64,000 nt of DNA, taken from assembly GCA_031285905.1 (NCBI GenBank), contig JAITVH010000048.1:62001-126000 (forward strand), in the 5' to 3' direction. This document shows, one piece after another, positions 48,502 through 58,739 of this stretch (positions are counted from its first letter, which is position 1; each line of letters begins with the position of its first letter). The stretch is from Prevotella sp. (lineage in GTDB: Bacteria > Bacteroidota > Bacteroidia > Bacteroidales > Dysgonomonadaceae). The notes under the pieces were generated by a model. It did no database searches, was not told where the DNA came from, and saw nothing but the letters and a program-made list of their open reading frames with translations. The position numbers and the translations under genes were made by a program.

Positions 48502-50193
48502 TTAGAATTCTACAGTTAGCCATGTGTCCGGCAGCGATGTTTCACAATGTATGAGTGTTTCAGTATATCCGTTATCCGGAGTTGTAAATGTGGATAAGGA
48601 TGCACAAAATTTCAAATGTTGATCATTGAATCCTGCTAATTCTTTAAATGGGATTGAGAGTTCAATTTCATAGCCGGAATCTGTTCTTATAGAATTTGAT
48701 TTGATAGGGGACCTCGAGGCGAGTTCCCATTTTCCGTAGTTATTTTTCCATATTTTATAATCTCCATTATAAGAGCATACTATCTTGTATGTTTTGTCTT
48801 TAGAGTTAAGCAGAGGTTGCCCTGTAGCATCCAGATAAATAGATATTACATCTCCATTTTCAAGTTCAGAAGTGGGGGTGACTAGAATCGAATCATTCAC
48901 TTTGCATTTTATGTAAAGATTCTCCTTGTTTTTCTCTAATCCGATTCGCATATTAGTATTATTCTGAGAACCAATGAATAGAGGATAGTTGGCGCCTTCT
49001 TTTCCTTTTTCGGGACAAACTATCTTATCCGGAATAATATATCCTTTTATCAGGTGAGGTGCTATCTGGCGTGATCTGAAATTTGATGAGGCTAAGGCTA
49101 CGACTGTTGACTCATCCCACAGAGCAATAGAGTTCCATTTCGCTTCTTTATCCAGAGGCACGGGGAAAGGCTGGGTTCTTCGGTGGAAATTTCTTGCTTC
49201 CCTGTTTCCAATAGCGACCTCCATGGTAGATAATTCCCAGTTAGATTGCCTGTTTTCATTAGATTGGTATGAAATTAAAGTATAGCCGCTTGGCAATACT
49301 AATAAGTAAGGTGCTCCCATATAGACACTGTCAGGAATGCCTTCCACTAATGCATATTCTCTTTTCGGAGAATCTGACAATACAGGGTTTGCCCAGTTAT
49401 CCGGTATCTTATTGCGAACAGTATATGGCTTGAACTGGTCTTTATTATTATCCTCTATTACAGCAACTATTTCATCATTTATTATCCTTGCCACAGGCAT
49501 GCCATCGCGGCGGTTTTTCCTGAAAGAAACCATACGGATATCCGACCATGTTTTACCATAATCGGTTGAACTCATAACAGATATTTCCTGCTCATCGGAT
49601 TCCGTGTAAGGCTTTTCATTGGCAAAATAGATTTGTAATTCTCCATTTGGTAATTGAAGGAAAGAGGGTTCCCAGCATCCATCTTTGAACCGGGGTTCGG
49701 CCTCATATAATATTTGTTGTTTTTCCCACGATTTCCCATAATCAGTACTTCGGCGGATAGCAATACTGAAAGGTGTTATTTCAGCTCTGCGGGGGCGGTA
49801 ATTACATGCTACGATAATGTCTCCATTGTCTAATTGAATAATTTCGGGATTAGCCATATTGATCGTAGTCCTTTCCTTTCCATCAGAGAATTGTATTTGC
49901 TCGAATATAAGAAAAGGTGTACTCCATGTTTTGCCTTCATCATAACTCCTGATAAGGGCACAGTTTCCGCGGTAATCTTCATAAACGACAACAATGGAAC
50001 TGTCTTTTAATCGGTACAACCTTGGATAACCACCCCGGTCGGCAAGTTGTTGTATCGAACTATAATCCCACGCAATACGAATATCTTCATTATTGTTGAT
50101 ATTCGTATTTGGAGTGTATATTTGTTCTTTTTGCGATATACAACCAACGATTAAAATGATAATTAAAGGGAAAATGAATGATATTTTATTCAT
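48502..50193 (-). CDS. Sialidase-fold (BNR repeat) lipoprotein with C-terminal CBM9-like domain
   Basis: BNR motifs SYDEGKTW, STDYGKSW, SSTDYGKTW; GGYPRLYRLKDSSIVVVYEDYRG; lipobox IVGC. Confidence 0.78.
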   Translation of the reverse strand: MNKISFIFPLIIILIVGCISQKEQIYTPNTNINNNEDIRIAWDYSSIQQLADRGGYPRLYRLKDSSIVVVYEDYRGNCALIRSYDEGKTWSTPFLIFEQIQFSDGKERTTINMANPEIIQLDNGDIIVACNYRPRRAEITPFSIAIRRSTDYGKSWEKQQILYEAEPRFKDGCWEPSFLQLPNGELQIYFANEKPYTESDEQEISVMSSTDYGKTWSDIRMVSFRKNRRDGMPVARIINDEIVAVIEDNNKDQFKPYTVRNKIPDNWANPVLSDSPKREYALVEGIPDSVYMGAPYLLVLPSGYTLISYQSNENRQSNWELSTMEVAIGNREARNFHRRTQPFPVPLDKEAKWNSIALWDESTVVALASSNFRSRQIAPHLIKGYIIPDKIVCPEKGKEGANYPLFIGSQNNTNMRIGLEKNKENLYIKCKVNDSILVTPTSELENGDVISIYLDATGQPLLNSKDKTYKIVCSYNGDYKIWKNNYGKWELASRSPIKSNSIRTDSGYEIELSIPFKELAGFNDQHLKFCASLSTFTTPDNGYTETLIHCETSLPDTWLTVEF

Positions 50194-50318
50194 GATTTAT
50201 ATATGTTTCTTAAATACAAAAATATCAAATTAATTTATCCGATTCTCTTATAACGTATATGAAAAAAAGTTGTGTTTAATTTAAAACACAACCTTTTAAA
50301 TTTATTCGGGTATGAGGC

Positions 50319-51461
50319 TTATTTCGGATTATCAAAAAAATCCAATGCCCATTTATCCATCCATTTCAGTACAGGCATTCCATTTTCAAATTGTATAGGC
50401 AACCATATGTATTGCCCGTCGATAGGGTCTTTGGGGCGCCATCTGTCAGCCATAAAAATGAATGCATCCTTTTTCCCCTGGACAGGTACTATATAAGTAC
50501 TTTGCGAATGGAAAGTAAGATCTGCACCTTCTCCTATACATGGATTAGGATAGCGTTTCCATTCACCCATCATATTATCTGCTACGAGTAACCTGGCTGC
50601 ATTGGGATCCCATCCCGTGCATCCCGAAGTGATCATATAGTATTTACCGTCTTTCTTGAATAGGGCAGGGGCTTCATTATGTCCTGCCGGATCTATTCGT
50701 ATATATTTTCCTGTGTGGCTTAGGTAATCATCTGATAATTCTGCTACATGCAGAGTGAGGTTTTCTTCTGATGAGTAAATATGGTATGCTTTGCCATCGT
50801 CGTCTACATACAGTGTCATATCTCTTGCCATCTGGCCGCCTATGATATCTCTATGAATAAATAAACCATCATCTACAGCTTTATACCAATCAGGCTTCCA
50901 CCATTCTTTATAATCTTCGGTCTTTAACCTGTCCCGGCGACTATCTTTACTCATATTTATTGGGTAGTAGCCTGCATTTACTCTCGATGCTTTTACGAAT
51001 TGGTATGGGCCAGTTGCTTTATCACTAACAGCTACACCTGCATAAGCAGCCTCATAACCCCTGCCTTTTAATTCAAGATGAAAATACATTACAAATTTCT
51101 TAGTCTTCTTGTTGTAAATCACCTTTGGACGTTCTATTATGCTACCTTTTGTTATCAGGCTGTTCTCATCATTTTCTACATTCAATGCTATTCCTTCGTT
51201 TTTCCAGTTATAAAGATCTTTCGAGGAATAACATGTGACTCCCACCAGTGCTGCATTTGAGTTCTCCCCTTTATGTTCTCCAAACCAGTAATATTTTCCA
51301 TTATGATATACGATTCCTCCACCATGAGCATTGATATGTACTCCGTTGTTATCTTTCCATATTTCTCCGGGAGTGAAGTGGTTTTGAGAGAAGGAATGTA
51401 ATGTAAATAAACAGTTTATAATGATCAGGAATAATAAAATTGAAATATTTCTCTTTTTCAT
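50319..51461 (-). CDS. Glycoside hydrolase family 43-like protein
   Basis: Five-bladed propeller-type sequence: INAHGGGIVYHNGKYYWFGEHKG, ERPKVIYNKKTKKFVMYFH, EAPALFKKDGKYYMITSGCTGW. Confidence 0.82.
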   Translation of the reverse strand: MKKRNISILLFLIIINCLFTLHSFSQNHFTPGEIWKDNNGVHINAHGGGIVYHNGKYYWFGEHKGENSNAALVGVTCYSSKDLYNWKNEGIALNVENDENSLITKGSIIERPKVIYNKKTKKFVMYFHLELKGRGYEAAYAGVAVSDKATGPYQFVKASRVNAGYYPINMSKDSRRDRLKTEDYKEWWKPDWYKAVDDGLFIHRDIIGGQMARDMTLYVDDDGKAYHIYSSEENLTLHVAELSDDYLSHTGKYIRIDPAGHNEAPALFKKDGKYYMITSGCTGWDPNAARLLVADNMMGEWKRYPNPCIGEGADLTFHSQSTYIVPVQGKKDAFIFMADRWRPKDPIDGQYIWLPIQFENGMPVLKWMDKWALDFFDNPK

Positions 51462-51742
51462 AGGCTATATGTTTTTCATTAAATGATTAAAGATATTTAC
51501 TATTATCTTATTTATGTTTTTTACTCTGATTATTTTTAATGTTCTGCAAAAATAACAATAAATGTAAAAAATACACTAATTTATTTTACAAAGGCAAAAA
51601 GATAACCTATTTTATTATCTGCCGATTGGAAATGTTATTATAATTTAAAAATCCTCTCGATAGATTCTTCGTTTTTGCCTATTTGTCTCATTTTTCGTAT
51701 CTTGTAAAGATCGGAAGATCAATCGAAAACATATATAAGATT

Positions 51743-53068
51743 ATGAGCAAGCAGATTAAAACTTATGCTTTGCACAATTATCTGTCTATACCTCAGGTTT
51801 CTTTATTGCCCGAAGAAATGAGGAAAGAGATAGAAGTCGTTGGCAGAGTATTACCATTCAAGACGAATAATTATGTTGTGGAGGAACTGATAGATTGGGA
51901 TAATGTGGAGACGGATCCTATTTTTACATTAAATTTCCCCCGGAAAGAAATGCTTGAAAAGAGGCATTATTCCACTATGGAGAAGTTATTAGATCAAAAT
52001 GCAGCTAAAGAGGAAATAGATAAGAAAATACAACAAATCCGCTTATCATTAAACCCTAATCCGGCAGGACAAGAACACAACGTACCCTATTTAGGAGAAA
52101 TCAAACTAAAAGGAATACAACATAAGTATCCTGAGACTGTTTTGTTCTTTCCCAGTCAGGGGCAGACGTGCCATGCATACTGCACATTTTGCTTCAGGTG
52201 GCCGCAGTTTTCAGGTATGAGCGGGCTGAAATTTGCAATGAAAGAAACTGATCTCCTACTTAAGTATTTAAAAATTCATAAAGAAGTTACCGATGTCTTA
52301 TTAACCGGAGGCGATCCTATGGTAATGAATGTTTCAACGCTGGGATCATATATCCGGCCTCTTTTAGTACCTGAGTTCAACCATATTCATTCGATACGCA
52401 TAGGAACAAAGTCTTTAGCTTATTGGCCATACAGGTTTTTAACAGACAAGGATAGCGATGATATCATACATTTGTTCGAAGAAGTAGTTGTTGCCGGTAA
52501 GAACCTTTCTATTCAAGCCCATTTCAATCATCCCCGCGAATTATCTACAGATGCAGTGAAAGATGCTATAACGCGAATAAAATCGACAGGCGCACAGATA
52601 CGGACACAATCGCCGCTTCTACGCAATATCAATGATAAGCCCGAATTGTGGACTGAAATGTGGCGAAAGCAGGTCGACCTTGGCTGCATCCCTTATTATA
52701 TGTTTATTGCACGGGATACAGGAGCCAAGCATTACTTTGAAGTACCACTCGATAAATGCTGGCAGATTTTCCGGCGGGCTTATCGCAAAGTGAGCGGACT
52801 ATGCCGTACTGTACGGGGGCCTAGTATGAGCGACGATGCCGGAAAGATTCAGGTACTTGGAGTGCAGGAAATAAAAGGGGATAAGGTCTTTGTTCTCCGT
52901 TTCATACAAGGCAGAAATCCCAAGTGGGTAGATATCCCTTTTTTTGCAGAATATAACGCTAAAGCAACATGGTTTGACCAATTGAAACCGGCTTTTGGAG
53001 ATGAAAAATTCTTCTTTGAAGAAAGTAGGACAAAACTGGAGAGGACGAAGCCATTCTTGTTTGAATAG
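51743..53068 (+). CDS. Lysine 2,3-aminomutase-like (KamA family) radical SAM protein
   Basis: CHAYCTFCFRWPQF (CxxxCxxC), DVLLTGGDPMVM, QAHFNHPREL. Start revised from 51683. Confidence 0.88.
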   Translation: MSKQIKTYALHNYLSIPQVSLLPEEMRKEIEVVGRVLPFKTNNYVVEELIDWDNVETDPIFTLNFPRKEMLEKRHYSTMEKLLDQNAAKEEIDKKIQQIRLSLNPNPAGQEHNVPYLGEIKLKGIQHKYPETVLFFPSQGQTCHAYCTFCFRWPQFSGMSGLKFAMKETDLLLKYLKIHKEVTDVLLTGGDPMVMNVSTLGSYIRPLLVPEFNHIHSIRIGTKSLAYWPYRFLTDKDSDDIIHLFEEVVVAGKNLSIQAHFNHPRELSTDAVKDAITRIKSTGAQIRTQSPLLRNINDKPELWTEMWRKQVDLGCIPYYMFIARDTGAKHYFEVPLDKCWQIFRRAYRKVSGLCRTVRGPSMSDDAGKIQVLGVQEIKGDKVFVLRFIQGRNPKWVDIPFFAEYNAKATWFDQLKPAFGDEKFFFEESRTKLERTKPFLFE

Positions 53069-53083
53069 AGCTGTTTATCTTTG

Positions 53084-53120
53084 AAAAAAACGGAATATTC
53101 AATAAAATTAAATATTCCGT
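53084..53120. terminator. Intrinsic terminator between convergent genes
   Basis: acggaatattcaataaaattaaatattccgt. Confidence 0.6.
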
Positions 53121-53149
53121 AACTTTTTGACATATATAGGAATGTTTTA

Positions 53150-54355
53150 TTAGCTCTCAAACACTCTGCTACGCGACAGCATGCATGCTCCTACTACACC
53201 TGCTTTGTCTTTCAATTTAGAAACAATGATTGTCGAATCTTTACTGACAAGATTGAGGGAATATTTCCTGATAGAGGTTTTTATAGGTTCCATAATGTAG
53301 TCTTCTACGACAGAAACTGTTCCTCCAATAATGACCATCTCAGGGTTAAAGATATTAATGAGTCCTGCTATTTTTTCTCCCAGTTTCTGGCCTATCTCTT
53401 CCACCAGGCTAATGCACAATACATCTTCTTTCAACACTGCATCTATTATATCATCTAAAGTAACTTTACCTTCCTTCTTTATCTTATTTGATAACAAGGT
53501 CGTTTCTCCGGCATTTACCTGCTCTATCAGACGCCTATGCATAGCCAGTCCTGAGGCTTCAGTTTCCAGGCAACCTTTTTTTCCGCAATGGCAGATTATT
53601 TCATTGTCATAAGTTTTCACATGCCCGAATTCTCCTGAAAACCCGGATTTTCCGGTATATATTTTACTGTCTATTATGATACCGATAGCCAGCCCCCAAC
53701 TGACATTCACAAATAGGATATTCTTCTCATTTGTGACACATCCTGCCATGTATTCTCCATATGTCATAGCCCGTGTGTCGTTATCTATCGATACGGGATA
53801 TCCTAACTTCTCATGCAGAATATCGGTTAAGGGTCTTTCTTCAAAGAAGAATACGCTGTAGCTATACCCTGATTCGGGATTTACCCGTCCCGAAATATTG
53901 AGATCAATATTTAATATTTTATTCTTGTCTATATTTTGTTTCTCAATGAAGCCTAATATTATCTGGCATAACAGATCCATGGCTTCAGGAGTATTTTCGA
54001 ACGAATAAGGTATTCCCATCTCCATGTCCACCATATCCCCTTTAAAATTAATAAGCCCGATATTTATACCCGATTGTTTCATATCCACACCCACAAAATA
54101 ACCCGATTGAGGATTAAGCCCATAGAGGTTGGGGTGTCTTCCTCCTGTAGTTTCCAATTTGCCATAATCGTTAATGAACCCTTCTTCGCACATCTCACTG
54201 ATAAACTTGGTTACAGTAGGGATGCTCATATCCACCTCCTTGGAAAGGTCGGTGATAGTAGAAGCTCCATTATGTATATAATAGTTGATGATCCTTTTTT
54301 TTATCAAGGCATTCTTTGTGCCCTTTTCGACATCCAATAGTAGCTGCTTATTCAT
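53150..54355 (-). CDS. ROK family transcriptional regulator/kinase-like protein
   Basis: N-terminal wHTH (GASTITDLSKEVDMSIPTVTKFISEM), FVGVDMKQSGINIGL, GEFGHVKTYDNEIICHCGKKGCLETEASG. Confidence 0.92.
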   Translation of the reverse strand: MNKQLLLDVEKGTKNALIKKRIINYYIHNGASTITDLSKEVDMSIPTVTKFISEMCEEGFINDYGKLETTGGRHPNLYGLNPQSGYFVGVDMKQSGINIGLINFKGDMVDMEMGIPYSFENTPEAMDLLCQIILGFIEKQNIDKNKILNIDLNISGRVNPESGYSYSVFFFEERPLTDILHEKLGYPVSIDNDTRAMTYGEYMAGCVTNEKNILFVNVSWGLAIGIIIDSKIYTGKSGFSGEFGHVKTYDNEIICHCGKKGCLETEASGLAMHRRLIEQVNAGETTLLSNKIKKEGKVTLDDIIDAVLKEDVLCISLVEEIGQKLGEKIAGLINIFNPEMVIIGGTVSVVEDYIMEPIKTSIRKYSLNLVSKDSTIIVSKLKDKAGVVGACMLSRSRVFES

Positions 54356-54829
54356 TTTGTATTTATAATAGTTTATGGTTAGTAGGCTTATATTTTCTAC
54401 AAAAGTAGATTATAAATCGATTGAATATATAAATATATGAAAAACATTAGACATAATAATGTTTTTTTTTAAAAACATAAATCGTCTTAGCTTTAATAAA
54501 TAAATGTAAGGAAGTATTCACTTTCTATTATTTAGCCGTAATTTATTTACAATGAGCTATTTGATATTTAAGTAGCATTTATTCAAGTATTCTTAATACT
54601 AAATTAATCTTATTTTTAACAGCTAATTAATAAAAAATATTATTAAATAATTTGTATTTAAAAAAAATATACTCATATTTGCATTGTATTATTTATTAAA
54701 TTGTGCAAAAAGGCGGATATATGTATTTTTTTTAAGTCTTCGCTCTTTTTCTTAAGAAAAATTAAAAAATAGAATTCAGCATATACTGCATATTACATGA
54801 AAGACTAATACCTCCAAAATAAAACAACT

Positions 54830-55948
54830 ATGAAAGACAATAATCGAAGAGATTTTCTAAAGAAAGCAGCCTTAGCAGGAGCGTCCGCTATGACAATTCC
54901 GGTTGCATTGAGTTGTAATGGCAATAAAGGAATTTTCCAAGATGCTATTGCAGATAAGAGCCGGCTTATAGTGCCTAAGGGGGAGGCTATTAAAATAACA
55001 GGAGCCTTTATAGATGAGATATCACATGATATCCCGCATCAAAACTGGGGGGAGAAAGAATGGGATCTTGATTTTCAGCATATGGAAAATATTGGAATCG
55101 ATACAGTGATTATGATCCGTTCAGGATACCGGAAATTTATAACTTATCCTTCGGAATATCTGCTTAAGAAGGGGTGCTATATGCCTTCTGTCGATTTAGT
55201 GGAGATGTTCCTCAGGCTTGCCGAAAAACATAATATGTCATTCTATTTCGGACTGTATGATTCCGGGGAATATTGGGCTACAGGTGATTTGTCTCACGAA
55301 ATAGAAGACAATAAGTATGTAATAGATGAGGTATGGAAACTATATGGTGAAAAATATAAGAGTTTTGGAGGGTGGTATGTTAGTGGTGAAATAAGTAGGA
55401 GAACCAAAGGGGCTATCGATGCTTTTTATTCCATGGGGAAACAATGTAAAGATGTCTCTAATGGCCTTCCTACCTTTATTTCACCATGGATTGACGGGAA
55501 GAAGGCCGTAATGGCCGCTTCCGGTCAATTGTCGAAAACTGACGCTGTCTCTGTAGAAGAACACGAGAAGGAATGGGGAGAAATATTTGATGGGATAAAG
55601 GGAGTGGTCGATGCTTGTGCTTTTCAGGACGGGCATATTGATTATGACGAGTTAGATGCTTTTTTTGAAGTGAACAAGAAACTTGCTGACAAATATGGTC
55701 TTGAATGTTGGACAAATGCTGAAACATTTGACCGTGATATGCCAATTAAGTTTTTACCTATCAAGTTTGACAAACTGAGGATGAAACTGGAGGCGGCAAA
55801 AAGAGCAGGTTATGACAAAGCCGTTACATTCGAATTCTCTCATTTCATGAGCCCGCAGTCGGCCTATTTGCAGGCCGGACATCTGTATGATCGTTACAAA
55901 GAATATTTTGATATTAAATATTACAGCTATGGCGGTACAGGCAAATAA
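54830..55948 (+). CDS. DUF4434-like family protein with Tat-like signal
   Basis: NNRRDFLKKAALAGASAMTIPVALSC; ITGAFIDEISHDIPHQNWGEKEWDLDFQHMENIGIDTVIMIRSGY. Confidence 0.75.
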   Translation: MKDNNRRDFLKKAALAGASAMTIPVALSCNGNKGIFQDAIADKSRLIVPKGEAIKITGAFIDEISHDIPHQNWGEKEWDLDFQHMENIGIDTVIMIRSGYRKFITYPSEYLLKKGCYMPSVDLVEMFLRLAEKHNMSFYFGLYDSGEYWATGDLSHEIEDNKYVIDEVWKLYGEKYKSFGGWYVSGEISRRTKGAIDAFYSMGKQCKDVSNGLPTFISPWIDGKKAVMAASGQLSKTDAVSVEEHEKEWGEIFDGIKGVVDACAFQDGHIDYDELDAFFEVNKKLADKYGLECWTNAETFDRDMPIKFLPIKFDKLRMKLEAAKRAGYDKAVTFEFSHFMSPQSAYLQAGHLYDRYKEYFDIKYYSYGGTGK

Positions 55949-55949
55949 T

Positions 55950-57332
55950 ATGAAATACGTAAGCTTTCTTGCGGTTGTGGCTGCTATAGGAGGTTTCTTG
56001 TTCGGCTACGATACAGCAGTCATATCAGGTACAATTAAACAAGTGTCATTACAGTTTTCTTTAGATACCCTCCAGCAGGGATGGTATGTGGGTTGTGCCC
56101 TCATTGGGTCTATTTTTGGTGTGGCATGTGCCGGATTATTGAGTGACAACTTGGGGCGAAAGAAGACAATGATAATATCGGCTGTCCTATTTTCTGTTTC
56201 GGCAATGGGATGCGCTGTTTCGGCAAATTTTGATCAATTAGTGATTTTCCGTATAATTGGAGGTATAGGTATTGGGGTTGTTTCTATTATTTCCCCTCTG
56301 TATATATCAGAGGTTTCTGTTGCCCGGCATCGGGGGAGGTTGGTTTCTCTTTACCAATTGGCAATAACAGTTGGTTTCTTAGGGGCTTATTTAGTGAATT
56401 ATGCATTATATATTTATTCTACCGGAGATGCAGAACATATCTCGAATCCATTAATGCACCAGATATTTTATTCTGAAATATGGAGGGGAATGTTAGGAAT
56501 GGAAACAATACCGGCTCTACTATTTTTTATACTTATATTCTTTATACCTGAAAGTCCGAGGTGGCTAATTCTACAACAGAAAGAAGAAAAAGCCCTTTCT
56601 ATTCTGCAACGGATCTATTTAGCTGCAGATACGGCACTCTATGAAATGAAACAAACTAAGCAGGCTGTCAGTAACGAAACTAAATCGGAATGGAAAGTTC
56701 TGTTGAAGCCCGGAATATTTAAAGCTGCCCTTATAGGTGCGGCAATAGCTATTCTTGGGCAATTTATGGGTGTTAATGCAGTATTGTACTACGGCCCGTC
56801 TATTTTCGAAAGTAGTGGCCTGTCAGGAGATGACTCGTTGTTCTATCAGGTTATGGTAGGCTCAGTTAATATGTTGACTACCATTATTGCAGTATTCATT
56901 ATAGATAAGGTAGGACGTAAGAATCTGGTATATTTCGGAGTTTCGGGAATGATAGTATTCCTCCTGCTTATAGCATTCTACTTTACCAAAGGAGCCGATC
57001 TTGGCCTCTCAAGTATATTCCTTTTGATCTTCTTTCTTGCTTATATATTTAGTTGCGCAATCTCTATATGTGCTGTTATCTGGGTGTTGCTTGCGGAAAT
57101 GTATCCTATAAAAGTACGGGGACTGGCGATGTCTATCGCAGGATTCTCTTTGTGGATCGGAACCTATCTGATTGGACAGTTAACCCCATGGTTATTGGAG
57201 AATCTGACTCCGGCAGGAACATTTATCCTGTTTGCCGTCATGTGCATACCATATATACTAATTGTATGGAAGTTAATACCTGAAACTACAGGTAAGTCAT
57301 TGGAAGAGATTGAGAAATATTGGGAAAAATAA
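55950..57332 (+). CDS. MFS sugar porter family transporter
   Basis: GGFLFGYDTAVISGTI, DNLGRKKTM, FIPESPRWLILQQKEEKAL, DKVGRKNL. Start revised from 55887. Confidence 0.93.
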   Translation: MKYVSFLAVVAAIGGFLFGYDTAVISGTIKQVSLQFSLDTLQQGWYVGCALIGSIFGVACAGLLSDNLGRKKTMIISAVLFSVSAMGCAVSANFDQLVIFRIIGGIGIGVVSIISPLYISEVSVARHRGRLVSLYQLAITVGFLGAYLVNYALYIYSTGDAEHISNPLMHQIFYSEIWRGMLGMETIPALLFFILIFFIPESPRWLILQQKEEKALSILQRIYLAADTALYEMKQTKQAVSNETKSEWKVLLKPGIFKAALIGAAIAILGQFMGVNAVLYYGPSIFESSGLSGDDSLFYQVMVGSVNMLTTIIAVFIIDKVGRKNLVYFGVSGMIVFLLLIAFYFTKGADLGLSSIFLLIFFLAYIFSCAISICAVIWVLLAEMYPIKVRGLAMSIAGFSLWIGTYLIGQLTPWLLENLTPAGTFILFAVMCIPYILIVWKLIPETTGKSLEEIEKYWEK

Positions 57333-57352
57333 TAAATAAAAAATAAACTTTT

Positions 57353-58558
57353 ATGGATTTTAAGAATTTAGCTGATTTATACAAAAAGGAATTATTGGAG
57401 AATGTTATTCCTTTTTGGTTGGATAAATCCCAAGATAAAGAATATGGGGGATATTTTACATGTCTTGAAAGGGATGGTTCCATATTTGATACAGATAAAT
57501 TCATTTGGTTACAAGCTCGTCAGGTGTGGATGTTTTCTGTATTATACAACAAAGTGGAAAAACGTCAGGATTGGCTCGAATGCGCCATTCAAGGCGGAGA
57601 ATTTTTGAAAAAATACGGACATGACGGCAATTTCAACTGGTATTTCTCCCTCGACAGAAAGGGAAATCCATTAGTTCAACCGTATAATATATTCTCTTAT
57701 ACATTTGCTACCATAGCTTTCGGGCAATTAAGTATCGCTACAGGAAATCAGGAATATGCTACTATAGCCCGTAAGACATTGGATATCATTCTTTCCAGAG
57801 TAAATAACCCGAAGGATAAATGGAATAAGACGTATCCGGGCACACGCAATCTCAAAGGATTTGCTTTACCAATGATTTTATGCAATCTTTCATTAGAGAT
57901 TGAACATCTGCTGTCAGAAGATTTTCTTATGAATGTGATAGAAAATTGTATTCATGAGGTAATGGACATTTTCTACCGTCCGGAATTAGGAGGTATCATT
58001 GTAGAAAATGTAATGGAAAACGGACAGCTATCCAACACTTTTGATGGACGGTTGATAAATCCGGGGCATGGTATCGAGGCCATGTGGTTTACAATGGATC
58101 TGGGAAAAAGACTCAATCGTCCCGAACTCATACAGAAATCTGTAGATACTACAATCAAACTTATAGAGTATGGCTGGGATCAGAAGTATGGAGGAATTTT
58201 TTATTATATGGACAGACTGGGATATCCTCCTCAACAGCTGGAGTGGGATCAGAAATTGTGGTGGGTGCATTCAGAAACACTCATCTCTCTACTCAAAGGA
58301 TATAACCTCACTGGGTCGGAAGAATGCCTCGAATGGTTTAAAAAGATACACGACTATACATGGACTCACTTTAAAGATACAGATTATCCCGAATGGTTCG
58401 GTTATTTAAACCGCCAGGGAGAAACTTTATTAAGCCTGAAGGGTGGAAAATGGAAAGGTTGCTTCCATGTGCCAAGGGCATTGCTTCAATGCTGGAAAAC
58501 CTTAGAAGAAATACAATCCCGGATAGAAACACAGAGCGAGAAGATGCAAATATCATAA
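57353..58558 (+). CDS. N-acylglucosamine 2-epimerase (AGE) family protein
   Basis: YGGYFTCLERDGSIFDTDKFIWLQARQVWMFS, INPGHGIEAMWF, KLWWVHSETLISLLKGY. Confidence 0.92.
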   Translation: MDFKNLADLYKKELLENVIPFWLDKSQDKEYGGYFTCLERDGSIFDTDKFIWLQARQVWMFSVLYNKVEKRQDWLECAIQGGEFLKKYGHDGNFNWYFSLDRKGNPLVQPYNIFSYTFATIAFGQLSIATGNQEYATIARKTLDIILSRVNNPKDKWNKTYPGTRNLKGFALPMILCNLSLEIEHLLSEDFLMNVIENCIHEVMDIFYRPELGGIIVENVMENGQLSNTFDGRLINPGHGIEAMWFTMDLGKRLNRPELIQKSVDTTIKLIEYGWDQKYGGIFYYMDRLGYPPQQLEWDQKLWWVHSETLISLLKGYNLTGSEECLEWFKKIHDYTWTHFKDTDYPEWFGYLNRQGETLLSLKGGKWKGCFHVPRALLQCWKTLEEIQSRIETQSEKMQIS

Positions 58559-58739
58559 TGAGAAACATATACTAAACAAATAATTAACCTAGTTACTTAC
58601 TTAAATCAGAAAAACATGAAATTATAAAAAGATCCGGTTTAAATAATGACGAAAAGATTTTACTTAGAAAAAACACGATCCCAGAACCATCTGCCAAACC
58701 TCCCAAATTAGTATTTATAATAATGTTAACGAATTAACT

